Shown in pieces: positions 42,527 through 52,670 of a stretch of 64,000 bases of DNA. The position numbers and the translations under genes are program-made. This stretch comes from Acidobacteriota bacterium (GTDB lineage: Bacteria > Acidobacteriota > Blastocatellia > Pyrinomonadales > Pyrinomonadaceae). The stretch covers positions 278,687 through 342,686 of the forward strand of contig JAFDVK010000053.1 in the NCBI GenBank assembly GCA_018269005.1. Reading direction: 5' to 3'. The first letter of the stretch is position 1. Each line of letters starts with the position of its first letter. The notes beneath the pieces are model-generated. The model did no database searches, was not told the origin of the DNA, and saw only the letters and a list, made by a program, of their open reading frames with translations.

Positions 42527-43096
42527 TTACTCGCTCGATCGGTGATAAATACCGACCGCTTCGGTCTCATCAAATTCCTTGAGCATCACCTTGATGATCT
42601 CGTTCTGCTTTGTGGGTATGTATTTGCCTATAAAATCGGCCTGGATCGGAAGTTCGCGATGTTCGACGCCGCGGTCGATGAGCACCGCTAGCTGGACCTT
42701 TTTCGGACGGCCGAAATCCATCAGCTGGTCGAGCGCCGCCCTTATCGTGCGTCCCGTGTATAGCACGTCGTCAACGAGGATGATCTTTTTGCCATCGACG
42801 TCGTCGTCGAGTTCGGTTCGGTTCACGACCGGATTTGCACCGACCGTGGAAAGATCGTCGCGGTAGAGCGTGATGTCGAGAATTCCGTAAAGGGGTTTGA
42901 TGTTTTCGAGAGCTTCGATCTTGTCTCGGAGGCGTTCGGCAAGCGGCACACCGCGTCGCCGAATGCCGACAAGATATAGATTCTCTGCACCGTTATTCTT
43001 TTCAACGATCTCGGTCGCAAGCCGCCGTAATGCCCGGTTCATTGCCGATGCGTCCATTACGCGAGACTTTTCTACGAGGTTAAGGTCAGATGCCAT
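42527..43096 (-). CDS. pyrR: PyrR, pyrimidine operon attenuator / uracil phosphoribosyltransferase
   Basis: The 189-residue protein has the PRPP-binding loop [19 protein letters not shown] and the PyrR-type N-terminal region ([20 protein letters not shown], then [13 protein letters not shown]). PyrR binds pyr mRNA when UMP is high and promotes attenuation; many also have UPRT activity. It is first in pyrRB and is divergent from pyrD, with 98 bases between. I did not see a clear PyrR anti-antiterminator in that gap, so the regulatory mode here is open. Confidence 0.95.
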   Translation of the reverse strand: MASDLNLVEKSRVMDASAMNRALRRLATEIVEKNNGAENLYLVGIRRRGVPLAERLRDKIEALENIKPLYGILDITLYRDDLSTVGANPVVNRTELDDDVDGKKIILVDDVLYTGRTIRAALDQLMDFGRPKKVQLAVLIDRGVEHRELPIQADFIGKYIPTKQNEIIKVMLKEFDETEAVGIYHRSSE

Positions 43097-43194
43097 AGGT
43101 CACGCAAATCGTAACAAACGCGAAATTCATTTTCAAAACGGCTGGCCTCTTTTGCGCAGGGAAGGTTTTTGAATACACTTCAGTTTTCACGATA

Positions 43195-44259
43195 ATGACA
43201 CTCTTTTGGGAAAAATTGGCCCGTCCCGTGATGTTCCGAATGGATCCGGAGCGTGCACACGAACTTGGGGTCGCGAGCTTAAAGGCCGGCCTTGCCCGTC
43301 CGTTCTATCGGAAAAGTGCTGCCGATGCGTTTGGAACCATCGAGAGGTTTGGGCTCAAATTTGCGAATCCCATAGGACTGGCGGCCGGTTTTGATAAAAA
43401 TGGCGAAGTTGTCGCTCCGCTTGCCTCGCTCGGGTTTGGGTGCGTCGAGGTCGGAACCGTCACGCTTGAAGCTCAGCCCGGCAACGCAAGACCGCGTCTC
43501 TTTCGTCTGCCGAAACAACAGGCTTTGATCAACCGCCTCGGATTCAATAACGACGGGGCAAAGGCGGTTGCTGACAGGCTGCGTGAGCTAGATCGGACCT
43601 GCATCGTTGGTGTGAATATCGGCAGAAATCGAAACGTTCCGAACGACGAGGCGGTCGAGAATTATGTTGCTTGCCTCAGGATCGTTCACGAGGTTGCTGA
43701 TTACATTACAGTAAACGTGTCTTCGCCGAATACGCCGGAACTTCGCGATCTGCAACAAGAAGCAAGCCTTTCGCAGCTTCTTGAGGCTTTGAACGCCGCG
43801 AACGGCGAGCTCGGAGCAAAGCCGCTTCTTGTAAAGGTCGCGCCCGACCTTTCGCGAGCCGAGGTCGAGGCGATCGCGGATATTTGTCTTTCAATCGGCA
43901 TTTCTGGTGTGATCGCTACGAATACGACCATTACGAGGCCCGGTATTGATGAGGACGTTTCGAACAGGATAGGCAACGGCGGGCTGAGCGGCCGACCGCT
44001 AAGGGAAATGTCGCGGCATATCGTCGAAACCATCTACAAACACACGAAAGGGAAATTGCCGATCATAGGCGTAGGCGGTATTTTCACTGCCGAAGATGCG
44101 TTCGATAGCATCGCGGCAGGTGCGTCGTTGGTGCAGGCTTACACGGGCTTTATTTACGGCGGTCCATCGTTTCCGCACGACGTTTGTAACGGTCTTGCCG
44201 AGATATTGAGCTCTCGCGGCTTTAAGTCGCTGGACGAGGCCGTTGGCTCAGGCATCTGA
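43195..44259 (+). CDS. pyrD: Dihydroorotate dehydrogenase (quinone), class 2
   Basis: The 354-residue flavoenzyme has the class 2 N-terminal membrane-associating helix (LFWEKLARPVMFRMDPERAHELG), FMN-site motifs GLAAGFDKNGE and FNNDGA, and the catalytic Ser region VNVSSPNTPELRDLQ. It oxidises dihydroorotate with quinone as acceptor at the inner membrane. It is divergent from pyrR. The gene for yceD follows after about 106 bases. Confidence 0.96.
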   Translation: MTLFWEKLARPVMFRMDPERAHELGVASLKAGLARPFYRKSAADAFGTIERFGLKFANPIGLAAGFDKNGEVVAPLASLGFGCVEVGTVTLEAQPGNARPRLFRLPKQQALINRLGFNNDGAKAVADRLRELDRTCIVGVNIGRNRNVPNDEAVENYVACLRIVHEVADYITVNVSSPNTPELRDLQQEASLSQLLEALNAANGELGAKPLLVKVAPDLSRAEVEAIADICLSIGISGVIATNTTITRPGIDEDVSNRIGNGGLSGRPLREMSRHIVETIYKHTKGKLPIIGVGGIFTAEDAFDSIAAGASLVQAYTGFIYGGPSFPHDVCNGLAEILSSRGFKSLDEAVGSGI

Positions 44260-44365
44260 GAGCCTTCGGAAGGGCTGCTATCTGTTTGACACGCCGGTTT
44301 GAGACACTATAATTACTCTTTTGCCTTTTGAGGCAGAAAGAACGCCATAACAGGCTTATTTGATA

Positions 44366-44866
44366 ATGAAGATCGATCTCGCAGCGATACGAACGACACC
44401 TAAAGAAATAGAGGTCAGTTTTCCGCTTGGATCGATAGACGCCGCTTCTGACGCGGAGATCGTTGCGAACGTCGAATTTCGCGGCTCCATTTGGCGCGAC
44501 CATCGCGGGCCGCATATTTCGGGGCATTTTTCGACGAGGGTAAAGCTCGAATGCGTTCGGTGCCTTGCAGCGATCGAAAAGCCGATCGAGGGCGATTTCG
44601 ACGATCTATTTGCTGAAGAAGATCAAACGACTCCCGGCGAGCTCGAAGTTACTCCGGAGTTATTGGACGTATCGTTTGCGGGAGATTCGGTAGAACTTGC
44701 CGAAGTCTTGCGGGAGCAGATACTTCTGGAGGTTCCAGAACAGATCTTTTGCCGCGATGATTGTCGCGGTCTTTGTCCGAAATGCGGGCAGGATCGAAAT
44801 TTGATAGATTGTAACTGTTCCGCAGATATTGATCCGCGATGGGCAGCATTAGAGGATCGTAATTAG
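44366..44866 (+). CDS. yceD: YceD family protein (DUF177)
   Basis: The 166-residue product begins MKIDLAAIRTTPKEIEVSF. It has the DUF177 pattern with a CxxC-like pair (LECVRCLAAIEKP) and a C-terminal Cys cluster CRDDCRGLCPKCGQDRNLIDC that could bind zinc. YceD homologues occur next to rpmF in most bacteria, as here, and affect 23S rRNA accumulation. A TTG two codons earlier is possible, but the ATG fits the family start. Confidence 0.9.
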   Translation: MKIDLAAIRTTPKEIEVSFPLGSIDAASDAEIVANVEFRGSIWRDHRGPHISGHFSTRVKLECVRCLAAIEKPIEGDFDDLFAEEDQTTPGELEVTPELLDVSFAGDSVELAEVLREQILLEVPEQIFCRDDCRGLCPKCGQDRNLIDCNCSADIDPRWAALEDRN

Positions 44867-44908
44867 CCGCCGATAAGCTCGTGCGGGACAGAATTTTTAG
44901 AGGTAGTC

Positions 44909-45094
44909 ATGCCAAATCCAAAACGAAGACATTCAAAAGCGCGTACAAGAACGCGCCGTGCTCACGATGCGCTGAATACGCCGCAGTTCTATCTTGACAA
45001 GGACACGGGCGAAGCAAAGATTCCGCATCGCATCGACCTTGCGACCGGCACTTACAAGGGCCGCAAGATCATCGACGTCAAAGAGGCCGAATAA
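44909..45094 (+). CDS. rpmF: 50S ribosomal protein L32
   Basis: The 61-residue protein begins MPNPKRRHSKARTRTRRAHDAL, typical of L32. The Cys zinc motif of many L32 proteins is absent, so it is the zinc-independent form. AGAGG precedes the ATG. It is the second gene in the yceD-rpmF-fab series; the usual plsX between rpmF and fabH is missing. Confidence 0.95.
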   Translation: MPNPKRRHSKARTRTRRAHDALNTPQFYLDKDTGEAKIPHRIDLATGTYKGRKIIDVKEAE

Positions 45095-45129
45095 TCTACA
45101 ATTTCTAAAAGACCAAATAAGTCTGATCA

Positions 45130-46113
45130 ATGGGACAAAACGCGGGAATCCTCGGTACGGGCCATTCTTATCCTGAAGGTATTTTAACGAATGCAGATCT
45201 GGAGAAGATGGTCGAGACAAGCGACGAGTGGATAACAACGCGCACCGGCATCAAGCAGCGTCATAAGGCGGCGGATAATGAATACACGTCGCAGTTTGGC
45301 TCGCGGGCGGCACTGCAAGCGATCGAACGCGCAGGCCTAAAGCCGGAGGACATCGATGTTCTCGTGTGTGCAACGACCACTCCGGATCAAATTCTTCCGT
45401 CAACCGGTGCGTTGATACAGGCCGAGATCGGTGCTGTTAATGCGGCCGGAATGGACGTTTTTGCGGCGTGTTCAGGATTTTTGTACGGCCTAACGATGGT
45501 CGAATCGATGATCCGAACGGGCCAGGCGAAGTATGTTGTGGTTGTCGGCGCCGAGGTTTTGACGAAATATGTCGACTACACGGACCGCGGAACGTGCGTT
45601 ATCTTCGGCGACGGTGCCGGAGCCGCCGTGCTCGGGCCTGTTGAAGAAGGGAAGGGCATACTTGCGACCAAGATCAAGTCGGACGGTCGTTACGCGGAGC
45701 AGCTTTATTCACCCGGCGGCGGCACAAGGCTCGGCTTAACGCACGAATCGATCGACAATCGTGATTGCTTTTTTAAGATGAAGGGCAACGAGCTCTTTAA
45801 GGTGGCAGTTCGTTCGATGGCAGACATCTCGGCAGAAATGCTTGAGAAGGCTGGCGTTTCAGCCGATGAGGTCGATCTTGTGATCCCTCATCAGGCAAAT
45901 CAGCGTATTACTGACGCTGTTGCCGCACGCTTGAGTGTGCCGGAAGAGAAGGTTTTCTCGAATATCGCCGAACACGGAAACACATCGTCCGCTTCGATCC
46001 CGATAGCAATGGATGAGTGCATCGAGTCAGGCCGTATCAAAGAAGGTTCGCTCGTACTGCTGACGGCCTTTGGCGGCGGTGTTACTTGGGGCGGAACCGT
46101 CATTCGATTCTAA
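45130..46113 (+). CDS. fabH: Beta-ketoacyl-ACP synthase III
   Basis: The 327-residue thiolase-fold enzyme has the Cys-His-Asn triad: Cys in FAACSGFLYGL, His in IPHQANQRI, Asn in EHGNTSSASIP. The N-terminal TSDEWITTRTGI is typical of FabH. It condenses acetyl-CoA or a branched acyl-CoA with malonyl-ACP to start fatty-acid synthesis. It follows rpmF by 35 bases and precedes fabD by 21. Confidence 0.96.
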   Translation: MGQNAGILGTGHSYPEGILTNADLEKMVETSDEWITTRTGIKQRHKAADNEYTSQFGSRAALQAIERAGLKPEDIDVLVCATTTPDQILPSTGALIQAEIGAVNAAGMDVFAACSGFLYGLTMVESMIRTGQAKYVVVVGAEVLTKYVDYTDRGTCVIFGDGAGAAVLGPVEEGKGILATKIKSDGRYAEQLYSPGGGTRLGLTHESIDNRDCFFKMKGNELFKVAVRSMADISAEMLEKAGVSADEVDLVIPHQANQRITDAVAARLSVPEEKVFSNIAEHGNTSSASIPIAMDECIESGRIKEGSLVLLTAFGGGVTWGGTVIRF

Positions 46114-46134
46114 GACCGACGAAGCTAAGGAACG

Positions 46135-47070
46135 ATGACGAGTGATTCTGCAGTCGCCTATCTTTTTCCCGGACAGGGCTCACAGTCCGTCGGGATGGGC
46201 AAGGACCTGTTTGACAACTTTGCCGCTGCCCGCGAGGTTTTCCAAGAAGCCGATGATGCTCTCGGGTTTTCGCTTTCGAGGATGTGTTTTGAAGGCGACG
46301 AGAGCGATCTGCAGCTCACGGCGAATACGCAGCCGGCGATCTTGACCGTATCGACCGCCCTTTATCGAGTCGGACGTGCAGAAGGGCTGCCGACTCCGGC
46401 CTTTGCGGCCGGTCACAGCTTGGGTGAATACTCAGCTTTGGTAGCCGCTGGCGTGATCGATTTTGCTTCCGCTGTTCGAACCGTTCGCAATCGCGGAACG
46501 TATATGCAGGACGCGGTTCCGGTAGGAGTTGGCGGAATGGCAGCAATAATGGGGCTTGAGCTCGAAGGCGTAGAAGCTCTTTGTGCCGACGCTGCCGATG
46601 GCCAGGTCTGTTCGCCCGCGAATATCAATTCGCCAACGCAGATCGTCATTGCAGGGAACTCGGAAGCGATCGATCGTGCATGCGAACTCGCAAAGACAAA
46701 GGGTGCGAAACGGGCGATCAAGCTGAATGTTTCTGCCCCGTTCCATTGTGAGTTGATGAAGCCGGCCGAGGAGCGTTTGAAAGGTGATCTAGCGGCATTG
46801 GAATACGCGGACTTCGTGTTTCCCGTTGTGCAGAACGTGGATGCGGAACCGAATGCGGATCCGTCGACCGTTCGGTCAAAACTGGAAAGGCAGGTCTCGC
46901 AGTCGGTAAAATGGCTGCAGACCGTAAGACGGTTGTCGCAGGAAGGCGTTGAAAGATTCGTAGAGATCGGCCCGGGCAAAGTGCTCACGGGCCTCGTCCG
47001 TCAGATAGAAAAGGACGCAAGTTATAGTAATATCGAAAACACTCAGTCTTTACGAGAAAATTTAAGTTAA
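46135..47070 (+). CDS. fabD: Malonyl-CoA:ACP transacylase
   Basis: The 311-residue acyltransferase has the N-terminal [15 protein letters not shown] and the nucleophile Ser in [13 protein letters not shown]; the catalytic His is in APFHCELM. It loads malonyl onto ACP for elongation. It lies between fabH and acpP in the same direction. Confidence 0.96.
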   Translation: MTSDSAVAYLFPGQGSQSVGMGKDLFDNFAAAREVFQEADDALGFSLSRMCFEGDESDLQLTANTQPAILTVSTALYRVGRAEGLPTPAFAAGHSLGEYSALVAAGVIDFASAVRTVRNRGTYMQDAVPVGVGGMAAIMGLELEGVEALCADAADGQVCSPANINSPTQIVIAGNSEAIDRACELAKTKGAKRAIKLNVSAPFHCELMKPAEERLKGDLAALEYADFVFPVVQNVDAEPNADPSTVRSKLERQVSQSVKWLQTVRRLSQEGVERFVEIGPGKVLTGLVRQIEKDASYSNIENTQSLRENLS

Positions 47071-47095
47071 GCAAACAATTCAAAAAGGAGAACTT

Positions 47096-47332
47096 ATGTC
47101 AGAAGTACAGGATAAGATCAAACAGATCATTGTAGATGAGCTCGCCGTCGATGAAGCCGAGGTTACTGAAAATGCACGATTCATCGAAGATCTCGGAGCA
47201 GATTCACTCGATCTGGTTGAGCTGGTTATGCGTTTCGAAGAGGATTTCGATATCGAGATACCCGACGAGGATGCAGAAAAGATCCAGAGCGTTCGTGATG
47301 CTTATGCGTATGTCGAACAGCACAAGGGCTAA
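47096..47332 (+). CDS. acpP: Acyl carrier protein
   Basis: The 78-residue acidic protein has the phosphopantetheine Ser in [19 protein letters not shown] and the standard four-helix length. AAGGAG precedes the ATG. It carries acyl chains for the neighbouring Fab enzymes. FabF follows after about 100 bases. Confidence 0.97.
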   Translation: MSEVQDKIKQIIVDELAVDEAEVTENARFIEDLGADSLDLVELVMRFEEDFDIEIPDEDAEKIQSVRDAYAYVEQHKG

Positions 47333-47434
47333 CTCGCGAGCGAGCGAGCCTTGCTTAGAATAAGGTTTGCAATATGGTGAATGAAGAGGACGTGATCCTT
47401 CATTCACCATTTTGGCATCTAAAATGAACACTAT

Positions 47435-48676
47435 ATGAAGCGTCGAGTAGTTGTAACAGGACTTGGTCTGGTAACGGCCGTCGGCAACGATGTGCCAACG
47501 ACGTGGCAGTCTTTGCTTGATGGCAAGAGCGGTGCCGACTATATCAAGAAGTTCGATGCATCGGGCTTTTCGGTGAAATTCGCTTGTGAGGTCAAGGACT
47601 TCGACCCGCTTTCATTCCTCGATAAGAAAGAGGCTCGGCGAATGGGCGCATTCACCCATTTTGCCCTTGCCGCCGCGGACGAAGCCGTAAAAAACAGCGG
47701 CCTCGTGATCGACGAATCGAACGCCGAAATGGTCGGGACCTATATCAGTTCAGGAATCGGCGATTTCTGGGCGATCGAGCGCGAACACGAAAAGCTGCTC
47801 ACCTCCGGACCGGATCGTGTGTCGCCGTTCTTTATCGTGTCGGCGATCGTGAATCTCGCTTCGGGCAATGTCTCGATCCGGCACGGTGCCAAAGGACCCA
47901 ATTCTGCTACCGCGACCGCTTGTTCAGCAGGTGCGCACGCTATCGGCGACAGCTTTCGCTTGATCGAACGAGGCGATGCGGATGCGATGATCTGCGGCGG
48001 CGCCGAAAGCGCGATCACTCCGATGTCGGTCGCAGGTTTTGCTTCGATGCGTGCCCTTTCGACCCGTAACGACGACCCCAAGACGGCGTCAAGGCCGTTT
48101 GATCTCGAACGCGATGGTTTCGTCATCGGCGAAGGTGCGGGGATATTGATACTTGAGGAACTCGAGTTCGCCAAAAAGCGCGGTGCGAATATTCTTGCGG
48201 AGATCGTCGGCTATGGCATGAGCGGCGATGCATTTCACGTTACAATGCCGGATGAGACCGGCTCGGGCGCGATCGCCGTTATGCAGCGGGCACTGAAAGA
48301 TGCAGGAATTTCGCCTGACAGCATTGATTACATTAATGCCCACGGCACCTCGACGCCGTATAACGATAAATTCGAGACGCTCGCGATCAAGAAGGTCTTT
48401 GGTGAGCGTGCTTACAAGATCCCGGTCAGCTCGACGAAATCAATGACCGGTCACGCGCTCGGTGCCGCCGGCGGGCTCGAAGCAGTATTCTCGGTAAAGG
48501 TCTTGAACGAGAACGTTGTGCCGCCGACGATCAACTATAAGACGCCGGATCCCGACTGCGATCTTGACTACGTGCCGAACGAAGCTCGAGAACACTCGGC
48601 CGAATATGTCCTTTCAAATAATTTTGGGTTCGGCGGCACAAATGCCTGCCTGATCTTTAAGAAATATTCTGAATAA
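47435..48676 (+). CDS. fabF: Beta-ketoacyl-ACP synthase II
   Basis: The 413-residue condensing enzyme has the Cys-His-His triad: Cys in [12 protein letters not shown], His in [11 protein letters not shown] and [10 protein letters not shown], with the final [12 protein letters not shown]. It elongates acyl-ACPs. It is followed after 5 bases by etfB, so electron transfer flavoprotein expression is tied to the fatty-acid operon. Confidence 0.96.
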   Translation: MKRRVVVTGLGLVTAVGNDVPTTWQSLLDGKSGADYIKKFDASGFSVKFACEVKDFDPLSFLDKKEARRMGAFTHFALAAADEAVKNSGLVIDESNAEMVGTYISSGIGDFWAIEREHEKLLTSGPDRVSPFFIVSAIVNLASGNVSIRHGAKGPNSATATACSAGAHAIGDSFRLIERGDADAMICGGAESAITPMSVAGFASMRALSTRNDDPKTASRPFDLERDGFVIGEGAGILILEELEFAKKRGANILAEIVGYGMSGDAFHVTMPDETGSGAIAVMQRALKDAGISPDSIDYINAHGTSTPYNDKFETLAIKKVFGERAYKIPVSSTKSMTGHALGAAGGLEAVFSVKVLNENVVPPTINYKTPDPDCDLDYVPNEAREHSAEYVLSNNFGFGGTNACLIFKKYSE

Positions 48677-48681
48677 GCAAG

Positions 48682-49458
48682 ATGAAGATCATTGTTCTAA
48701 TGAAGCAGGTCGCCAACAAGGATGCGGTTCTCCGCATCGCCGGCGACGAGAAATGGATCAACGAAGCCGACGTCGCTCTGCAGACGAATGAGTCCGACGG
48801 CTACGCTCTCGAAGAAGCACTCCGAACGGTCGAGGCAAAAGGCGAAGGTGAAGTTGTTGTTTGCACGCTCGGGCCGCAGTCTGCGAAGACCGTGATCAAG
48901 GACGCCTTGGCTCGTGGAGCGAACCGCGCCATACATATCGTTGTTGACGATACGAAGTCGCTGTCTGCATATCAGATCGCGAAAACGATCTCCGATGCGA
49001 TTCGCGAAGAGAACGCGGACCTGATCTTCTCCGGCCTGCAGTCAGATGATGCGAGCTTCGGGCAGACCGGTGTCATTCTGGCAGAACTGCTCGGTATCCC
49101 GCATGCGACGATCGTGATCGAGGTCGATCGGGCAAGCCTAGGTGACAAGATCCGCATCAAACGTGAGCTCGAAGGCGGCTGGTATCAATGGTTTACCTAC
49201 GATCTTCCCGCCCTTCTTACGATCCAGTCCGGCATCTCACAGATCAGATATGCTTCGCTAAAGGGTATTATGGCCGCGAAATCAAAAGAGATCCGCGAAG
49301 TTGCGCCGACGGTCGAGCCATTTGCTTCCGCGACCAAGATCGAAAAGATCTATATGCCGCTAAAGACGAAGCAGACCCAAATACTTGGGGATGGTGACGC
49401 GAAGAAAGGCGCCGTTGAACTCGTCGAAAAACTAAAGAATGAAGTCCGCGTGATCTAA
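48682..49458 (+). CDS. etfB: Electron transfer flavoprotein beta subunit
   Basis: The 258-residue protein begins MKIIVLMKQVANKDAVLRI. It has the ETF beta motif DLIFSGLQSDDASFGQTGVILAELLGIPHAT and a C-terminal part that reads as normal ETF beta. With EtfA it accepts electrons from acyl-CoA dehydrogenases. Its partner etfA begins 2.1 kb downstream beyond an inserted FG-GAP gene. A strong terminator follows, so etfA must have its own transcription. Confidence 0.94.
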   Translation: MKIIVLMKQVANKDAVLRIAGDEKWINEADVALQTNESDGYALEEALRTVEAKGEGEVVVCTLGPQSAKTVIKDALARGANRAIHIVVDDTKSLSAYQIAKTISDAIREENADLIFSGLQSDDASFGQTGVILAELLGIPHATIVIEVDRASLGDKIRIKRELEGGWYQWFTYDLPALLTIQSGISQIRYASLKGIMAAKSKEIREVAPTVEPFASATKIEKIYMPLKTKQTQILGDGDAKKGAVELVEKLKNEVRVI

Positions 49459-49488
49459 CGCGAGCTTAGCATCTTCCGCTTTCTATTT

Positions 49489-49519
49489 GCCCGATACTGT
49501 TAGCAGTGTCGGGCTTTTT
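49489..49519 (+). terminator. Rho-independent terminator of the fab-etfB operon
   Basis: GCCCGATACTG (49489-49499) pairs with CAGTGTCGGGC (49504-49514) around a TTAG loop and is followed by TTTTT. One G-U pair is present in the stem. Confidence 0.93.
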
Positions 49520-49761
49520 GTGTCGGCGGTCGGGTCACTTGTGCATTCGGCTTTGCGTTAATGGCTAAGCGACAAAGGCGGTTTGGCTTTCTCGCCTACT
49601 TAGGGCATTATCGTTTGTAACTCGGTCAACATTACGACCTTTTTTGTTGGAGTCGAACAACGGTCTCTAGCGGTTCGATCACCATCTCGGATCTGATGAA
49701 AAAGGCATTTTCAAAACGTTGTTCTTCGAGGAATCTTTCTAGTTTGAAAAGGAGAAAAGTT

Positions 49762-51414
49762 ATGAACCTTAGAAAATCCATTCGTGCGGTCACGGGCGTT
49801 CTCGCGATCGGTACATTGGTCATTCTCGGTCTTTGGTCGGCGACCGACACAACAGCAAAGACCCCGGTTTCAACAGTTGGATCACCTTACCTTTACAATA
49901 ACGGTAATATCCAAACCGGAACGATGACAGAAAGCGGAGTGGCTGCTCCGACCGGTACGCAATGGAGCGAACTCCAGCACGATACCGGCAATACGACAGA
50001 AAGCAATACGACACTTGGAACGAGTTGTTCTCTTACGACGACCAATTTTCGCTGCGCGGATGATTTCACCGTTCCGGCAGGCCAAACCTGGACGATCGAT
50101 CAGGTCGTGACGTATGCATATCAGACAAATTTTGCAGGTTCGAGTAGTCCTATCACTGCTGCGACGATTCAGATCTGGAGCGGTCGCCCCGGCGACTCCG
50201 GCTCGTCGATAATTTTCGGCGACACGACCACGAACCGGCTGGCAACGTCCACAGATGCCCTTACTTATAGGATCGGCGGCACGGTTGTGCCGAACCCGAC
50301 CACCCCGGGAACTACCAGAAAAGTCTGGCAGAATAACATCACCGTGAGCCCAGCTCAGGTTCTTGGCCCCGGTACCTACTGGGTCGATTTTCAAACGGCC
50401 GTAGCGGCAAATGCGGCTCATTTTGCGCCGCTCGCCACCGTTGTTGGAAGTCGTACCCAGCCAGGCTGGAACGGTCGTCAGTGGAATGGTACCGCATGGA
50501 CCGATGCGCTTGACGCTGGAAATCCGGCGTCGGCTCCCGATGTTGTACAGGACTTTCCATTCAAGCTTGTAGGTACTTCCTCGAGTGTCCCGACCGCGAC
50601 GTCAAGAGCTGACTTCGACGGCGACGGCAAAACGGACGTTGCTGTCTATCGCCCAAGCGAAGGCAATTGGTATCGTCAAACAAGCGGCGGTTTTGTTGCT
50701 GTTCATTGGGGAATCGAAACGGACGTTCTTGCACCGGCCGACTACGATGACGACGGGATGGCAGATGTCGCGATCTTCCGAGCGAACGATACCGAAGGTG
50801 CTGCTGACTTTTACATACTTAATAGCTCGGATTCAACCCTGAAGGGATACGCCTGGGGATCGACCGGCGACGTTCCGACCGTCGGCGATTTTGATGGCGA
50901 CGGCAAGGCCGATGTCGCGATCTATCGCTCGTCCGAATCGAATTTCTATATTCTCGGCAGCACGAGCGGCTTGGTCGTGATGAACGTTCCCGGCACGACA
51001 CCTGTTATCGGCGACTACGATAACGACGGCAAGTCCGATGCGATCACCTACACTAACGGCACGTGGGCAGGCCCGCTTTCGGGCGGCGGCGTACTTTCAG
51101 GTGTGCTCGGTGCGGCCGGCGACATTCCCGTCCAGGGCGATTTCGACGGGGATTCGAAGACCGACATTGCCGTTTTCCGTCCTTCGGATGGAACTTGGTA
51201 CATCGTAAGGAGCAGCGATTCCCAGACCTCGGTGTTCCAGTTCGGTGCGTCGGGTGATGTTCCCGTTCCGGGCGACTACGATGGAGACGGTACGGAAGAT
51301 CTCGCGATCTACCGCGGCGGTACTTGGTGGATAAACCGCTCTACCGCAGGGCTCACCGTCGTGCCTTTTGGACTGGCTTCCGACAAGCCGGTGCCGGCCT
51401 CGGCTAACCCATAA
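49762..51414 (+). CDS. Exported FG-GAP/VCBS repeat protein
   Basis: The product has about 550 residues from the ATG preceded by AAAAGGAG. A signal peptide (VTGVLAIGTLVILGLWSATDTTA) precedes a beta-rich N-terminal domain, which is followed by six or so repeats. These repeats have calcium-binding cores such as DFDGDGKTDVAVYRPSEGNW, DYDDDGMADVAIFR and DFDGDSKTDIAVFRPSDGTW, likely forming a beta-propeller. It is probably surface-exposed or secreted and may bind ligands or glycans. It interrupts the usual etfB-etfA pair and has its own terminator, so it looks like an inserted gene. Confidence 0.9.
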   Translation: MNLRKSIRAVTGVLAIGTLVILGLWSATDTTAKTPVSTVGSPYLYNNGNIQTGTMTESGVAAPTGTQWSELQHDTGNTTESNTTLGTSCSLTTTNFRCADDFTVPAGQTWTIDQVVTYAYQTNFAGSSSPITAATIQIWSGRPGDSGSSIIFGDTTTNRLATSTDALTYRIGGTVVPNPTTPGTTRKVWQNNITVSPAQVLGPGTYWVDFQTAVAANAAHFAPLATVVGSRTQPGWNGRQWNGTAWTDALDAGNPASAPDVVQDFPFKLVGTSSSVPTATSRADFDGDGKTDVAVYRPSEGNWYRQTSGGFVAVHWGIETDVLAPADYDDDGMADVAIFRANDTEGAADFYILNSSDSTLKGYAWGSTGDVPTVGDFDGDGKADVAIYRSSESNFYILGSTSGLVVMNVPGTTPVIGDYDNDGKSDAITYTNGTWAGPLSGGGVLSGVLGAAGDIPVQGDFDGDSKTDIAVFRPSDGTWYIVRSSDSQTSVFQFGASGDVPVPGDYDGDGTEDLAIYRGGTWWINRSTAGLTVVPFGLASDKPVPASANP

Positions 51415-51448
51415 CGTCAAAGACCGTAGCAAAGCTGCGTATGGGAAA

Positions 51449-51479
51449 GGCTGTCCGCAAGGGCAGTCTTTTCCTTTTT
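51449..51479 (+). terminator. Rho-independent terminator of the FG-GAP gene
   Basis: GGCTGTCC (51449-51456) pairs with GGGCAGTC (51461-51468, two G-U) around a GCAA tetraloop and is followed by TTTTCCTTTTT. It lies before the etfA start. Confidence 0.88.
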
Positions 51480-51568
51480 GGCAAGCTGCCGCAACCTTCG
51501 CCGAAGTTGCTTACGAACCCATTTCTTGGCATAATTTCACTTCGATTTTCCGATACGATTTTGCGATT

Positions 51569-52543
51569 ATGAGCGACATTTTAGTATTCATCGAGCACAA
51601 GAATTGTGTATTGAACAAGGCTTCGATCGAGGCAATAGCGGCGGCCCAAAAGATCGGGAGCGATCTCGGGCTCAAAGCATCTGCCGTGATCTTTTGTGAC
51701 AAGGATTGTCCGATATCAAGCGAGATCGCCGCCTACGACCTAGAGAAAGTGATCGTCGCCCGGAACGAAAAGCTCGCCCAATACACGCCGGACGCCTACG
51801 CTGATGCTCTCTCGGCCGTTATTGAGACAGAAGATCCGCAGTACGTCGTGATGTCGCACACATACCAGGTTCGCGACTTTGCCCCGAAGGTCGCCGCACG
51901 TGTCGGACGCGAAGTTGTTGGCGATTGCATTCGATACCGCGTAGAGGGCGGCAAACTCGTCCTCACGCGTCGTATCTTCCTCGGCAAACTCGATGCGGAC
52001 GTGTCGCTCGGCGGCGATGCTCCGTATTTTGTGACGTTCCAATCGGGTGCTTTCCGCTCGGACGATGCCGCTTCAGGAACCGCGCAGAGCGAGAGTCGGG
52101 AAGTGAGTATTGGGGCCGTCAGAATGACCTCGGAAGCTGCTTTTCAGGAAGCAAAGGCGTCCGTGGATCTGACAAAGTCTAACGTCATTGTCGCAATTGG
52201 CCGCGGTATCAAGTCTCAAGAGAACATCGCTCTTGCCGAAAAGCTTGCCGACGCCCTCGGAGGCGATCTTGCGGCGTCACGCCCGATCTGTGATTCAGAC
52301 TGGCTGCCGATTGACCGCCAGATCGGTTCTTCGGGCCAGACCGTGGCTCCGAAGCTTTACTTGGCCCTCGGCATTTCAGGTGCCATCCAGCACATCGTCG
52401 GGATGAAGAATTCGGGCACCATCGTCGCCATCAACAAAGATGCCGAAGCTCCGATCTTCGATATCGCAGATTACGGCATCGTGGGCGATCTGTTTGAGGC
52501 CGTCCCGGTCTTGATCGAAGAGGTTCAGAAAGCAAAAGCGTAA
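51569..52543 (+). CDS. etfA: Electron transfer flavoprotein alpha subunit
   Basis: The 324-residue protein begins [12 protein letters not shown]. It has the ETF alpha FAD-binding region in the C-terminal third: [54 protein letters not shown] and [21 protein letters not shown] longer frame begins upstream, but it runs through the preceding terminator. It pairs with EtfB encoded at 48.7 kb. Confidence 0.96.
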   Translation: MSDILVFIEHKNCVLNKASIEAIAAAQKIGSDLGLKASAVIFCDKDCPISSEIAAYDLEKVIVARNEKLAQYTPDAYADALSAVIETEDPQYVVMSHTYQVRDFAPKVAARVGREVVGDCIRYRVEGGKLVLTRRIFLGKLDADVSLGGDAPYFVTFQSGAFRSDDAASGTAQSESREVSIGAVRMTSEAAFQEAKASVDLTKSNVIVAIGRGIKSQENIALAEKLADALGGDLAASRPICDSDWLPIDRQIGSSGQTVAPKLYLALGISGAIQHIVGMKNSGTIVAINKDAEAPIFDIADYGIVGDLFEAVPVLIEEVQKAKA

Positions 52544-52580
52544 GGACCTTTTCGCGAATACCGCGAAGCAAGAAGACAAT

Positions 52581-52640
52581 TTGGCCGCGAATTCACGAAT
52601 TCGGAAAGATTTGATTCGTGAGCTCGCGGCCAAACTTTTA
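52581..52640. terminator. Bidirectional hairpin after etfA
   Basis: TTGGCCGCGA (52581) pairs with TCGCGGCCAA (52624-52633), and inner CACGAAT/ATTCGTG extends the stem. The plus strand continues ACTTTTATT. It separates etfA from the convergent AHSA1 gene. Confidence 0.8.
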
Positions 52641-52670
52641 TTGGACCTAAAGTCCGTGAATTACTAAAGC

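Noticed and set aside
43097..43194. PyrR-binding attenuator between pyrR and pyrD
   Set aside because: I looked for a PyrR anti-antiterminator or terminator hairpin in the gap and could not see one.
51368..51568. N-terminal extension of EtfA
   Set aside because: It would read through the terminator of the FG-GAP gene, and EtfA homologues start at MSDILVFIE.
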